Shown here in pieces: positions 15,938 through 23,790 of a DNA stretch of 35,451 bases; within the stretch, counting starts at the first letter, position 1; each line of letters begins with the position of its first letter. The translations under genes were made by a program, and so were the position numbers. The DNA comes from JAXGTD01 sp040775095 (lineage in GTDB: Bacteria; Pseudomonadota; Gammaproteobacteria; Chromatiales; Chromatiaceae): contig JAXGTD010000027.1 of assembly GCA_040775095.1 (NCBI GenBank), positions 1 through 35,451 on the forward strand, read 5' to 3'. The notes beneath the pieces were generated by a model. That model was given only the letters and a program-made list of their open reading frames with translations. It searched no databases and was not told the origin of the DNA.

Positions 15938-16267
15938 CTACAGGCCGGCCGCCAGGAACCCCGCCCCGGCGCCCAGGGCGATGTGCACCGTCGGTGCGAC
16001 CCAGACAACCCCGGGCACTGGCGCACCGGCAATCACCGGGAGCATCTGGAGCAGCGCCCCGCACATGGCCTGCCCAAGAAAACCGATGGTGATCAGGTGG
16101 GTCAGCGCGAGGGCGGTCGGGGTCCAGCGCGACGCCAGGGCACCCTCGCCAGCGGCCATCGCGAGCACGCCCGCGGCGGCCGCGAACCAGGGTGCGGTCA
16201 GCAACAGGCGCAAGGGCAGGTGGATCGGCGGCGCCTGATCCAGGCTCAGATTCGCGCTCGAGATCAT
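15938..16267 (-). pseudogene. Polytopic membrane protein, N-terminal part ending at in-frame TAG
   Basis: 109 residues from ATG 16267 to TAG 15938-15940, with three hydrophobic helices (residues about 20-42, 50-80, 88-109). The stop falls at the end of a helix (FLAAGL) and the same frame continues for 321 codons. One C-to-T change from CAG would create this TAG. Either the gene is broken, the two parts are made separately and assemble, the stop is read through, or the base is a sequencing error. It starts 14 bases after the DUF2249 stop. Confidence 0.6.
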
Positions 16268-16281
16268 CGTCCCGGCCCCAT

Positions 16282-16509
16282 TCAGACCCGCGGGGGATCG
16301 GCGGCGCGGATCCGTATCCGGTAGTCGCCGTCGCCACCGCTCACTTCCCACAGATAGCCCATGCGGCGCAGCAGGTCATACAGGGGGAAGGGTTGGCGCG
16401 GCAGGCGCAGCACCACATGATCCCCCGCCGGCAGGCTCGCCAGGGCATCCAGCGTCCGCTCCATCGGCTCGGGCGGCTCCAGGTCGCGGGCATCGATGAG
16501 GTGATCCAT
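16282..16509 (-). CDS. DUF2249 domain protein
   Basis: 75 residues: a single DUF2249 domain, recognised by DARDLEPPEPMERTLDAL at the start, LPRQPFPLYDLLRRMGY in the middle and the GDYRIRI strand at the end. The domain has a small TusA-like alpha/beta fold and is very often encoded beside hemerythrin-like proteins and denitrification genes; its biochemical role is not established. ATG lies 2 bases after the hemerythrin stop, so translation is coupled. Confidence 0.87.
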   Translation of the reverse strand: MDHLIDARDLEPPEPMERTLDALASLPAGDHVVLRLPRQPFPLYDLLRRMGYLWEVSGGDGDYRIRIRAADPPRV

Positions 16510-16511
16510 GG

Positions 16512-16970
16512 CTAGCCGCCGACGCTCGACCCGGGGCTGGGATACAATTGCGTGAGCATGTGGGTCGCGTCGCGGCCCAGGGCGCGGTCGGCCATCGGGT
16601 AGAGGATGCCCTCCTCTTTGGCGTTGTGCTGCTGCGTGATCAGGTGCAGCGTCTCCAGGATACCGAGGCAATCGTCTTCCGAGCGCGCCGCCACGGCGGC
16701 GTCCAGCTCATCGAGCATCCGGCGTATCTGCGCATGTTCCGAACGCATCACCCCGGTCGGCCCCTTGGCCATGGGGACTTGGGCCTCGAGCGGGGGAAAC
16801 AGCACCTCCTCCTCGAAGCGGAAGTGACCCTCGGTGGCCAAGCGAAGCGCGCTGGCCTGGTCCCCGATCAGCTGCCAGTCGCCTCCGTCCGCGACCTGTT
16901 CCACAAGGCTCAGCAGGCGATCGCAACGGCGGTGATCTTCAGTCAGGGCGGCGGAAAACAGTGTGGTCAC
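16512..16970 (-). CDS. Hemerythrin-like (HHE) di-iron protein
   Basis: 152-residue four-helix protein with the metal-ligand pattern of HHE domains: His13 (EDHRRCD), His49 with Glu53/54 (GHFRFEEEVLFP), His79 (SEHAQI) and His115 with Glu119 (QHNAKEEGILYP). Such proteins bind O2 or NO or repair and feed iron centres; near denitrification genes an NO-protective role is likely. GTG start at 16970, supported by GGAGGA 8 bases upstream (16979-16984). First gene of a unit with DUF2249 and the split membrane protein, preceded by an FNR/DNR-like box at 17030-17043. Confidence 0.9.
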   Translation of the reverse strand: MTTLFSAALTEDHRRCDRLLSLVEQVADGGDWQLIGDQASALRLATEGHFRFEEEVLFPPLEAQVPMAKGPTGVMRSEHAQIRRMLDELDAAVAARSEDDCLGILETLHLITQQHNAKEEGILYPMADRALGRDATHMLTQLYPSPGSSVGG

Positions 16971-17001
16971 GGATGGGGTCCTCCGGTAATGTGGATGGGA
17001 C

Positions 17002-17043
17002 GATTTTGGCTGGCCCGTAACGGGCTGCCTTGACCTGGGTCAT
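17002..17043 (-). promoter_or_regulatory. FNR/DNR-like box of the hemerythrin unit
   Basis: TTGACCTGGGTCAT (17030-17043) matches TTGA(T/C)-N4-(A/G)TCA in 9 of 10 key bases. Read leftward with the centre at -41.5, the start would be near 16995 and the -10 at 17002-17007 (AAAATC, or CAAAAT one base over), a moderate match. The leader would be about 25 nt, enough for the GGAGGA. Confidence 0.7.
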
Positions 17044-17180
17044 TTCTCGCGGGCCAGTGGTCTGCCTTCCCGCTACGTCTCGCGGACCAGCGAGACGGTC
17101 CGCCCCCCCGCCCGCCGCATCCGTGCAAGCCCCATGCACCCGGCCGCCAGACTGCTTCCTCGGGCCGGCGTCCACGCAAC

Positions 17181-17222
17181 TTGACCTGCATCAAGGGGCC
17201 GGGCCGCCCGCACGGTTAGCTT
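17181..17222 (+). promoter_or_regulatory. FNR/DNR box and -10 of nirGH-nirJ
   Basis: TTGACCTGCATCAA (17181-17194). Centre at -41.5 gives a start near 17229 and a -10 at 17217-17222, where TAGCTT is found. Leader about 69 nt. Confidence 0.82.
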
Positions 17223-17297
17223 GACCCCCCGGCGGTGCACCGGCAGACAACGCGTGGCCGTCGCCGAGCCAGCAGTCCGTATCGAGGTACGCAAACG

Positions 17298-18284
17298 ATG
17301 CAGTCACTCAGCCCCCTCGGGCGCGCCTTCGTCAACCGGTTCCAGGGCGGTTTCCCACTGGCCGCCCGCCCCTTCCAGGAGGCCGCCCGCGACCTGGGCA
17401 CCGATGAGCAGACCCTGATCGGGACCGTCCGCGCGTTGCTCGATGAGGGTCTGCTTTCCCGCTTTGGCCCCCTCTACGATGCCGAACGTCTGGGGGGTCG
17501 ATTCACCCTGGCGGCCATGGTGGTTCCGGAGCGGGACTTCGAGCGGGTCGCGCGCATGTTGGACGCGAGCCCGGAGGTGGCCCACAACTACCGCCGAAAC
17601 CACGCCCTGAACATGTGGTTCGTGCTCGCCACGCCCACCCGCGACGGGCTGCATGCCGCCATCCGCCGTATTCAGTCCGAGACCGGCCTGGCGGTGCACG
17701 ATTTCCCCAAGCTCAAGGAATATCACCTCGGCTTCTGGTTACACCTGGGCGACGACGGGTCCGTGGGCATCCGCCGGGTCGAGCGGGACCGCCCATCTCA
17801 GGCACCTCCACCGGACGCCCTGGACCGCGCCCTGATCGCGGCCACCCAGGCCGGGCTACCCCTGGAGACGGACCCTTTCGGCGCCGTCGCCAAACGCATC
17901 GACTCCGACCGCGAGACCGTCATCTCCCGGCTGCAAGCCCTGCTCGACGGTGGGGCTGTCCGGCGCATCGGCGCCGTCCCCAACCACTATCGCCTCGGCT
18001 TGCGTGGCAACGGCATGTCGGTCTGGAACATCGACGACGCCGAGGTGGACGCGCTGGGCGAGCGCATCGGCGCCCTGGACTGCGTGAGCCACTGCTATTG
18101 CCGCCCGCGCCGCCCACCACTGTGGCCGTACAACCTGTTCGCCATGGTGCACGGGCGCGATCGCGCCGAGGCGCTGGCCGGGGCAGCACGGGTCGAGGCC
18201 CTGGTGGCCGGGCACTGCAGCGGACACCGTGTCCTGTTCAGCGAGACGATCCTCAAAAAGACCGGCTTGCGCTTCGTCGCCTGA
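17298..18284 (+). CDS. nirGH: Fused siroheme decarboxylase NirG-NirH
   Basis: 328 residues containing two complete AsnC/Lrp-like units joined by a short linker (about residues 160-175, RRVERDRPSQAPPPDALD). The first half carries EVAHNYRRNHALNMWFV and KEYHLGF and resembles NirD; the second carries RRIGAVPNH and PPLWPYNLFAMVHGRD and resembles NirL. By order before nirJ this is NirG fused to NirH, the second half of the siroheme decarboxylase set. A GAGGT at 17284-17288 supports ATG 17298; the in-frame ATG at 17235 adds a basic, unconserved stretch. Fusions of this family (NirDL) are known elsewhere. Confidence 0.9.
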   Translation: MQSLSPLGRAFVNRFQGGFPLAARPFQEAARDLGTDEQTLIGTVRALLDEGLLSRFGPLYDAERLGGRFTLAAMVVPERDFERVARMLDASPEVAHNYRRNHALNMWFVLATPTRDGLHAAIRRIQSETGLAVHDFPKLKEYHLGFWLHLGDDGSVGIRRVERDRPSQAPPPDALDRALIAATQAGLPLETDPFGAVAKRIDSDRETVISRLQALLDGGAVRRIGAVPNHYRLGLRGNGMSVWNIDDAEVDALGERIGALDCVSHCYCRPRRPPLWPYNLFAMVHGRDRAEALAGAARVEALVAGHCSGHRVLFSETILKKTGLRFVA

Positions 18285-18306
18285 CCCGCCGCCCCGGGGA
18301 GACCCC

Positions 18307-19491
18307 ATGTTTCGCATCAGTCGCTATCTGCAACTCCTCGCCGACCCCGATCGGCTGGCCCGGGCCGCTGCCGCCCCACCCGCCAAACCCAGCGGACCGG
18401 TGGTGATCTGGAACCTGATCCGCCGCTGCAACCTCACCTGCCGCCACTGCTACTCCACCTCCGCCGACAAGGACTTCGCCGGCGAGCTCTCGACCGACGA
18501 GGCCTACGAGGTGATGGAGGACCTGCGCGCCTTCGGCGTGCCTGTACTGATCCTCTCTGGCGGTGAGCCACTGATGCGCCCGGACCTGTTCGATCTGGCC
18601 GCCAGGGCCAAGGCACTGGGCTTCTATGTTGCCCTGTCCACCAATGGGACCCTGATCGACACGGCCATGTTGCCGCGCATCCGCGACGCCCAGTTCGACT
18701 ATCTGGGGATCAGTCTCGACGGTCTCGAGGCGACCCACGACCGCTTCCGCCGCCGCGAGGGGGCCTTTCGCGACTCGCTGCAGGGGTTGCGGCTGTGCCG
18801 CGACGCGGACATCCGGGTCGGGATGCGCTTCACCCTGACCCGCGACAACGCCAAAGACCTGCCCGGCCTGCTCGACCTGATGGCCGCGGAAGGGATCGAC
18901 AAGTTCTATCTGTCCCATCTCAACTACGCCGGGCGCGGCAACAGCAATCGGGGCGACGACGCCCAGTTCCGCATGACCCGCGAGGCCATGGACCTGTTGA
19001 TGGACACCTGCTGGCAACGAATCCAGGCCGGGGTGCCGATGGAGCTGGTCACCGGGAACAACGACGCCGATGCCGTCTACCTGCTGCACTGGGCGCGGCG
19101 ACGCCTGCCCGAGCGGATCGCGGACCTGGCCAGTGTCCTGCGGGGTTGGGGCGGAAATGCCTCCGGGGTGAACGTCGCCAATATCGACAACCTGGGGACC
19201 GTCCACCCCGATACCTTCTGGTGGAACCATGGCCTGGGCAATGTGCGCGAGCGGCCGTTCTCGCGGATCTGGCAGGATGTCTCCGACCCGCTGATGGCCG
19301 GGCTCAAGCAGAGCCCCCGCCCGGTCAAGGGGCGCTGCGCCGCCTGCGCCTATCTGGATATCTGCAACGGCAATACCCGCACCCGGGCCTTCCAGCTCAG
19401 CGGCGACCCCTGGACCGAGGACCCCGGCTGTTATCTGAGCGATGCGGAGATCGGCCTGGGCACACCGGAAACCCCGGGGGTGCGCGCGTGA
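18307..19491 (+). CDS. nirJ: Heme d1 biosynthesis radical SAM protein NirJ
   Basis: 394 residues. Radical SAM motif C41-x3-C45-x2-C48 (CNLTCRHC) with the GGEPL segment, and a C-terminal SPASM-type cysteine-rich domain (CAACAYLDICNGN ... DPGCYLSD) for an auxiliary cluster. NirJ replaces two propionates of 12,18-didecarboxysiroheme by oxo groups to give the d1 ring. It follows nirGH by 22 bases with GGGGAGA upstream. Its stop overlaps the start of a small membrane protein gene (GTGA). nirE, the uroporphyrinogen methyltransferase, is absent from the window. Confidence 0.95.
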   Translation: MFRISRYLQLLADPDRLARAAAAPPAKPSGPVVIWNLIRRCNLTCRHCYSTSADKDFAGELSTDEAYEVMEDLRAFGVPVLILSGGEPLMRPDLFDLAARAKALGFYVALSTNGTLIDTAMLPRIRDAQFDYLGISLDGLEATHDRFRRREGAFRDSLQGLRLCRDADIRVGMRFTLTRDNAKDLPGLLDLMAAEGIDKFYLSHLNYAGRGNSNRGDDAQFRMTREAMDLLMDTCWQRIQAGVPMELVTGNNDADAVYLLHWARRRLPERIADLASVLRGWGGNASGVNVANIDNLGTVHPDTFWWNHGLGNVRERPFSRIWQDVSDPLMAGLKQSPRPVKGRCAACAYLDICNGNTRTRAFQLSGDPWTEDPGCYLSDAEIGLGTPETPGVRA

Positions 19492-19802
19492 CACCACCCG
19501 ACACCCGTCTCGACCCGGATCTGGCGGAGTCCGACCCCAAGATCCCGGCGTACCGCCGTGGTCTCGGTCAACGGATCAGCCTGGCGGCCGCCTACCTGTG
19601 CTACGCGGCGGCCATCGCCTGTCTGGTGGGATTGGGGGTCTGGACGGGCGAGCTCGGCGGCAACCACCCGATCATCGCCAGCCTGGGCGCATCGGTCGTC
19701 TTCTTCGTCGGGGCAGGCGTGGTCCTGCACGTCATGGGCCGAGCCAACCTCCCGAGCCTTTGCTTCAGCCGGGACGAGACGCGACCACCCGGGCAGACCT
19801 GA
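19488..19802 (+). CDS. Small two-helix membrane protein coupled to nirJ
   Basis: 104 residues; GTG start overlapping the nirJ stop by 4 bases, the same coupling style as the other pairs here. A charged N-terminal region (DLAESDPKIPAYRRGLGQ) leads to two hydrophobic helices (about 30-52 and 60-83) and a short polar tail. I do not recognise a family. Translational coupling to nirJ argues that it is a real gene with a role near heme d1 synthesis or its export, but that is inference. Confidence 0.65.
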   Translation: MTPPDTRLDPDLAESDPKIPAYRRGLGQRISLAAAYLCYAAAIACLVGLGVWTGELGGNHPIIASLGASVVFFVGAGVVLHVMGRANLPSLCFSRDETRPPGQT

Positions 19803-20070
19803 GCGGTCGCGCGATCGGCTCGCACTTCGCGATCCGCAGCTCGCGCAGTGCCACACTATCGATCACTTGCACGGGTTGATCCCGCCACGCCATCCCCGGC
19901 GCGGCGGGGAGACGCGCACAACCCGTTCCTTCCCGGGCCTCGTATGGGGCCGCCGGGTCGAAGCCGACCGGTTACGCCGCTCGCATTGGGTTGAACGCGA
20001 CGGCAATGCCAATCAAAATGGTGCCGGCTGGCCGTTCTTAAGGCGGCCTATTGACCCACACCATGCACCG

Positions 20071-21450
20071 ATGACCCACAAGCCCCTCGCGCCGTACACC
20101 CTCGTCCTGACGCTGGTCCTGGTCCTGCAGCTCACGCACAACGTCGCGGGCGCCGCCCTCCCCATCCAGGTGGACGGCGAACCCCTGCCCAGCCTTGCGC
20201 CCATGCTCGAGCGTGTCGTGCCGGGTGTGGTCAACGTGTCGACCCTGAGCGTGATCGATGCCGACGATCACCCACTGTTGCGCGACCCATTTTTTCGGCG
20301 TTTCTTCGGCATCCCCGGACAGGGCAACGAGAGCAAGAGCCAGAGCCTTGGTTCCGGTGTGATCATCGATGCCGAGCGCGGCGTGATCCTGACCAATCAT
20401 CACGTCGTGGAGAAGGCCGACGCCATCCGCGTCACATTCCACGACGGACGCAGGCTCGAGGCGCAACTGATCGGGTCCGATCCGGAGACCGATATCGCCG
20501 TACTGCAGGTGCAGGCCGATGGCCTCACGGCGGTCCGTCTCGCGGACTCCGACCAGTTGCGGGTGGGCGATTTCGTCGTCGCCATTGGCAGCCCCTTTGG
20601 CCTCGCGCAGACGGTCACCTCGGGCATCGTGAGCGCGCTGGGGCGCAGTGGGCTCGGGATCGAGGGGTACGAGAGCTTCATTCAGACCGACGCATCCATC
20701 AATCCCGGCAATTCGGGCGGGCCGCTGGTCAATCTGCGCGGCGAGCTGGTTGGCATCAACACCGCAATCCTGGCGCCCGGCGGCGGCAACGTTGGCATCG
20801 GCTTCGCCATCCCGGCGAACATGGTCCAGACCGTGGCGACGCAGATCCTGGAACACGGCGCCATGCACCGCGGGCTATTCGGCGCAAGCGCACAGGATCT
20901 GACCCCGGAGCTCGCCGCCGCGCTGGGCGTTGAGCGCACCCGCGGTGCGGTGATCTCCACGGTGGAGGCCGGATCGGCCGCCGAGCAGGCGGGACTGCGG
21001 CCGGGCGACGTGATCACCCGGCTCGACGACCGGGACGTCAGCGGTGCCGCCGATCTGCGCAATCGCATCGGACTGCTGCGCGCCGGGAGTGCTGTCGAGC
21101 TGGAGGTGCTCCGGCAGGGCAAGGCGCAGCGCGTGCGCGCGCGGGTCGCGGACCCGTTTGCCAATTTCGTCCCCGGCAAGACCCTAAGCGAGACGCTCCA
21201 GGGCGCGTTGATCGGCGAGAGCAGGCGAGCTGTCCACGGCGGTGAGGCCAGCGTGGTCAGCATCGGGCCCGTGCGTCCGCAGAGTCCAGCCTGGCTCGCG
21301 GGTCTGCGCGAGGGCGACGTGCTCCTGCAGGTGAATCGACAGCCGGTCCGCGACCTGCGCGACCTGGCCCTGGTGCTGCGTGGATCCACGGTGCTCTACA
21401 GCCTCCAGGTCTTGCGCGACGATCGGCTGCTTCTGCTCTCGCGGCGCTGA
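20071..21450 (+). CDS. DegP/DegQ-like periplasmic serine protease
   Basis: 459 residues. Signal peptide about 1-28 (VAGA|ALP), chymotrypsin-like domain with triad His111 (TNHHVV), Asp141 (ETDIAVL) and Ser215 (NPGNSGGP), then two PDZ domains (about 260-345 and 375-455). HtrA proteases degrade or refold damaged envelope proteins. Size matches DegQ. The start is chosen at the signal peptide; an out-of-frame ATG at 20063 and weak SD leave some doubt. The 268 bases upstream (19803-20070) hold no gene, only a small hairpin at 19894-19909. It converges on the symporter gene. Confidence 0.92.
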   Translation: MTHKPLAPYTLVLTLVLVLQLTHNVAGAALPIQVDGEPLPSLAPMLERVVPGVVNVSTLSVIDADDHPLLRDPFFRRFFGIPGQGNESKSQSLGSGVIIDAERGVILTNHHVVEKADAIRVTFHDGRRLEAQLIGSDPETDIAVLQVQADGLTAVRLADSDQLRVGDFVVAIGSPFGLAQTVTSGIVSALGRSGLGIEGYESFIQTDASINPGNSGGPLVNLRGELVGINTAILAPGGGNVGIGFAIPANMVQTVATQILEHGAMHRGLFGASAQDLTPELAAALGVERTRGAVISTVEAGSAAEQAGLRPGDVITRLDDRDVSGAADLRNRIGLLRAGSAVELEVLRQGKAQRVRARVADPFANFVPGKTLSETLQGALIGESRRAVHGGEASVVSIGPVRPQSPAWLAGLREGDVLLQVNRQPVRDLRDLALVLRGSTVLYSLQVLRDDRLLLLSRR

Positions 21451-21510
21451 TGCGGCAGCTTGGCCTGTTTGAAGACGACCCCGCACCGTCGCACGGGTAC
21501 CGGTCAGGTC

Positions 21511-22686
21511 TCAGTCCAGACGCCGGTCCACGACGGCGGCGACCACCAGATCGCCCCAGACATTGATCGCCGTGACGGGGTAGTCGAAGAACCGGTCGAC
21601 CACAAGGTAGAGGGCCAGATAGGTCTGTGGCAGACCAAGCAGCTCGAGCATGAAGGCCATCATCGCGATGCCGCCCCCCGGGATGCCCGCGGTGCCAGCC
21701 GACGAGGCCATGGTCAGCAACACGATCAGGAGCGCCTGCCACGACGAGAGCTCGGCGCCGGCCAGCTGCGACAGAAAGATCAGCAGGATGGACTGATAAA
21801 GGGCCGAGCCGTCCATGTTCAGCGTCGCGCCCAGGGGAAGCGTGAAGCTGCTGACCCGCACACGCACACCGGCATCGTGCTCCAGCACCCGTTTGGACAC
21901 CGGGTAGGTGGCCGAGCTCGATGCGGTCGACAGGGCCATCAGCAGGGCCGGCCTCACGCTGGCGATGAAGGCCAAGACCGAGCGACCCGTGCCCAGCCGA
22001 TAGAGCAGTGGCAGAAACGCGAGCGCGTGCGACGCGGCGGCCGCGGTGACGGCCCAGACGAAGGCGTGCAACTGGAACACCGCCCCCCAATCCATGTCGG
22101 CCAGGCTCGCGTAGACGAGCGCGCAGACGCCCGCCGGCGCCAGCGCCAGGATGCCCTGGAGGGCTTGCATCAGCAACGCGTTCAACGCGTTCGCCCCATC
22201 GAGCAGCAATCGCCGATCGCTGGCCGCCAGGAAACGCGAGGCAACTGCCGCGCCGACCGCGATGACGACGATGTGCAGGATGTTGCCCTCGGCCAGCGAG
22301 GCGAACAGATTGCTCGGCACCAGCCGATCGACGAACCGTGTCAGCGAGAATTCCGGGCGGGTGGGGTCGATGGGCACAAGACCCACGAGCCCTGGCGTGA
22401 GGTCTCCTGACAGCGCGAGGCCGAGCGATGTGCCGAGGGTCGCGGCGACCGCCGAGGTCAGCAGATACAGCCCCAGCGTCCATCCGCCGAGGCGCCGGAG
22501 ATCGTCTCCAGCCGCCAGTGACGCGTAGATCGACACCAGCACCAGCGGCAGGATCAGCACCTTCAGCAACGAGAGGAACGCGTCACCAAGCCAGCCCACG
22601 GCAATGGCGCCGGATGGAATCCATCCCGCGAGCACGACCCCGATAAGCAGGCCCATCGGGACGGAATACAGACGCCGGATCCACAT
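21511..22686 (-). CDS. DAACS family dicarboxylate/amino acid:cation symporter
   Basis: 391 residues with the family layout: eight helices plus two re-entrant loops. The serine-rich loop is seen as ALSTASSSATYP, the helix 7 motif as NMDGSALY, the second loop as SSAGTAGIPGGGI, and the helix 8 motif as DRFFDYPVTAINVWGDL. DAACS (GltP/DctA) proteins import glutamate, aspartate or C4-dicarboxylates with Na+ or H+; an Asp-rather-than-Arg specificity cannot be assigned safely. It begins 6 bases after the stop of the M14-like peptidase gene, so the two are co-transcribed. Confidence 0.9.
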   Translation of the reverse strand: MWIRRLYSVPMGLLIGVVLAGWIPSGAIAVGWLGDAFLSLLKVLILPLVLVSIYASLAAGDDLRRLGGWTLGLYLLTSAVAATLGTSLGLALSGDLTPGLVGLVPIDPTRPEFSLTRFVDRLVPSNLFASLAEGNILHIVVIAVGAAVASRFLAASDRRLLLDGANALNALLMQALQGILALAPAGVCALVYASLADMDWGAVFQLHAFVWAVTAAAASHALAFLPLLYRLGTGRSVLAFIASVRPALLMALSTASSSATYPVSKRVLEHDAGVRVRVSSFTLPLGATLNMDGSALYQSILLIFLSQLAGAELSSWQALLIVLLTMASSAGTAGIPGGGIAMMAFMLELLGLPQTYLALYLVVDRFFDYPVTAINVWGDLVVAAVVDRRLD

Positions 22687-22692
22687 CGCGCG

Positions 22693-23748
22693 TCAGCCCC
22701 GGCTCGCCATTGCCGCGACCAGGCGCCACGCCGGCCAGCCGGTCAGGAACAGGTTCTCGCCCGGCGGTGCCCGATCGTCGCGCCCATGCCCGAGATAGCG
22801 CATCAGCCGGTCGATCATGTCCTCCTGCACCCCTTCATGCCCGTGCTGGGTCTCGATGTTGTAGTAGTCCCCCAGGCGGTGCTCGACGATGTAATCGGAC
22901 ATGGAGCAATTGAAGCTCGCGTCGGTTACCTGCTTGTACACCACATTCAACCCGAGCTGTCCCAGCGCCGCGACCTGGGCGCGCGCCCGGCGGTTGGCCC
23001 CGATTGGCGTGGACCCGGCGATGAAGACCAGATTGTCCTCATCACGCAACTCCCCGCGCGCCGACGAGCTCCTGAACCCGGTATAGGCGCCGTCGTTTCG
23101 CTGCACCGAGATCGTGCCCTGACCGCCATTGCCTTCCCAGCCGTCGGCATTGTTGTGTAGTGAGAGGAACGGCAGGCGACCGTTGGGGGCGTAGTGGCGC
23201 AGCACCGCGTCGGTAAACCTCGGTGCGGGCACCCGCTGGGCGCTGCAGCGGGCGGCCTCCGAGGGGGTCTTGCTGAAGTTGCGGTTCGGATCCTGACCCT
23301 GGAAGCGGCGCCCGCCGCCGCTGTCCACCGCGAGAAAGCCGCCCCCGTAGGTGCGCACCGCGTAGAGCGCGGCGCCGAAGGCCGAGCTCTCGTTGTCGTG
23401 GGGCAGGACCCAGAACGGCCCGTCCGGCCTGTCCAGGCTGTAAAAGACGTGGAAGACCCAGCGGAAACGTCCCTCCTCGACGAGTTCGCGCTGATAGCAC
23501 AGCCTGCTGGCCCGGATCTCCGACAGATGCCGCCGAATGTCCGGCGCGCGTGAGTCGGCCGGGTCGGCACAGCCGTGCGGGGCGCGCGACATCACCGGCT
23601 GCAGGGTCCAACGCCGAACGGGGGCCGCCGTGAGCAGGCCGTGATCGGCACGCGCCGGAACCAAACCAGGCGCCATTGGTGCCGCCGAGACGCCAAGAGC
23701 GATCAGCGCGGGCAGCGCGATGCCCAGCGGCCATCGGGACCGGTTCAT
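22693..23748 (-). CDS. Secreted M14-like zinc carboxypeptidase, putative
   Basis: 351 residues with an N-terminal signal (hydrophobic 8-24, cleavage probably near PARA|DHG). Residues appear in the order expected of M14 zinc peptidases: H117-x2-E120 (first zinc ligands), N155-R156-N157 (DPNRNF, substrate carboxylate), His198 (SLHNN, third ligand) and Glu299 (NIETQHGHE, general base). Overall similarity to classical carboxypeptidases is low, so substrate is unknown. Some bacterial M14 enzymes cut peptidoglycan peptides (MpaA, Csd4), and the preceding gene is a MurE-like ligase 42 bases away, so a cell-wall peptide is a sensible guess. Confidence 0.6.
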   Translation of the reverse strand: MNRSRWPLGIALPALIALGVSAAPMAPGLVPARADHGLLTAAPVRRWTLQPVMSRAPHGCADPADSRAPDIRRHLSEIRASRLCYQRELVEEGRFRWVFHVFYSLDRPDGPFWVLPHDNESSAFGAALYAVRTYGGGFLAVDSGGGRRFQGQDPNRNFSKTPSEAARCSAQRVPAPRFTDAVLRHYAPNGRLPFLSLHNNADGWEGNGGQGTISVQRNDGAYTGFRSSSARGELRDEDNLVFIAGSTPIGANRRARAQVAALGQLGLNVVYKQVTDASFNCSMSDYIVEHRLGDYYNIETQHGHEGVQEDMIDRLMRYLGHGRDDRAPPGENLFLTGWPAWRLVAAMASRG

Positions 23749-23790
23749 GGCCCGGTACCGAACTGGGCAATGGCGATCAACCTGGACCGA

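Larger units (their letters stand above)
16971..17297. other. Divergent regulatory region, hemerythrin unit / nirGH
   Basis: 327 bases with no gene, between divergent transcripts. Two FNR/DNR-type boxes lie 151 bases apart (17030-17043 and 17181-17194), one for each direction. I see nothing else between them. Confidence 0.7.

Noticed and set aside
14040..16337. Leftward frame of 765 codons that appears to fuse a long N-terminal region to the Dnr-like protein
   Set aside because: The upstream 530 codons lie in a shadow frame of the membrane protein gene (a different frame) and are Arg/Pro/Gly-rich; the real dnr start has an SD at 14757-14762.
17235..17297. In-frame upstream ATG that would extend NirGH by 21 residues
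   Set aside because: It lies only about 6 bases after the predicted transcription start, has no SD and adds a basic stretch foreign to the family.
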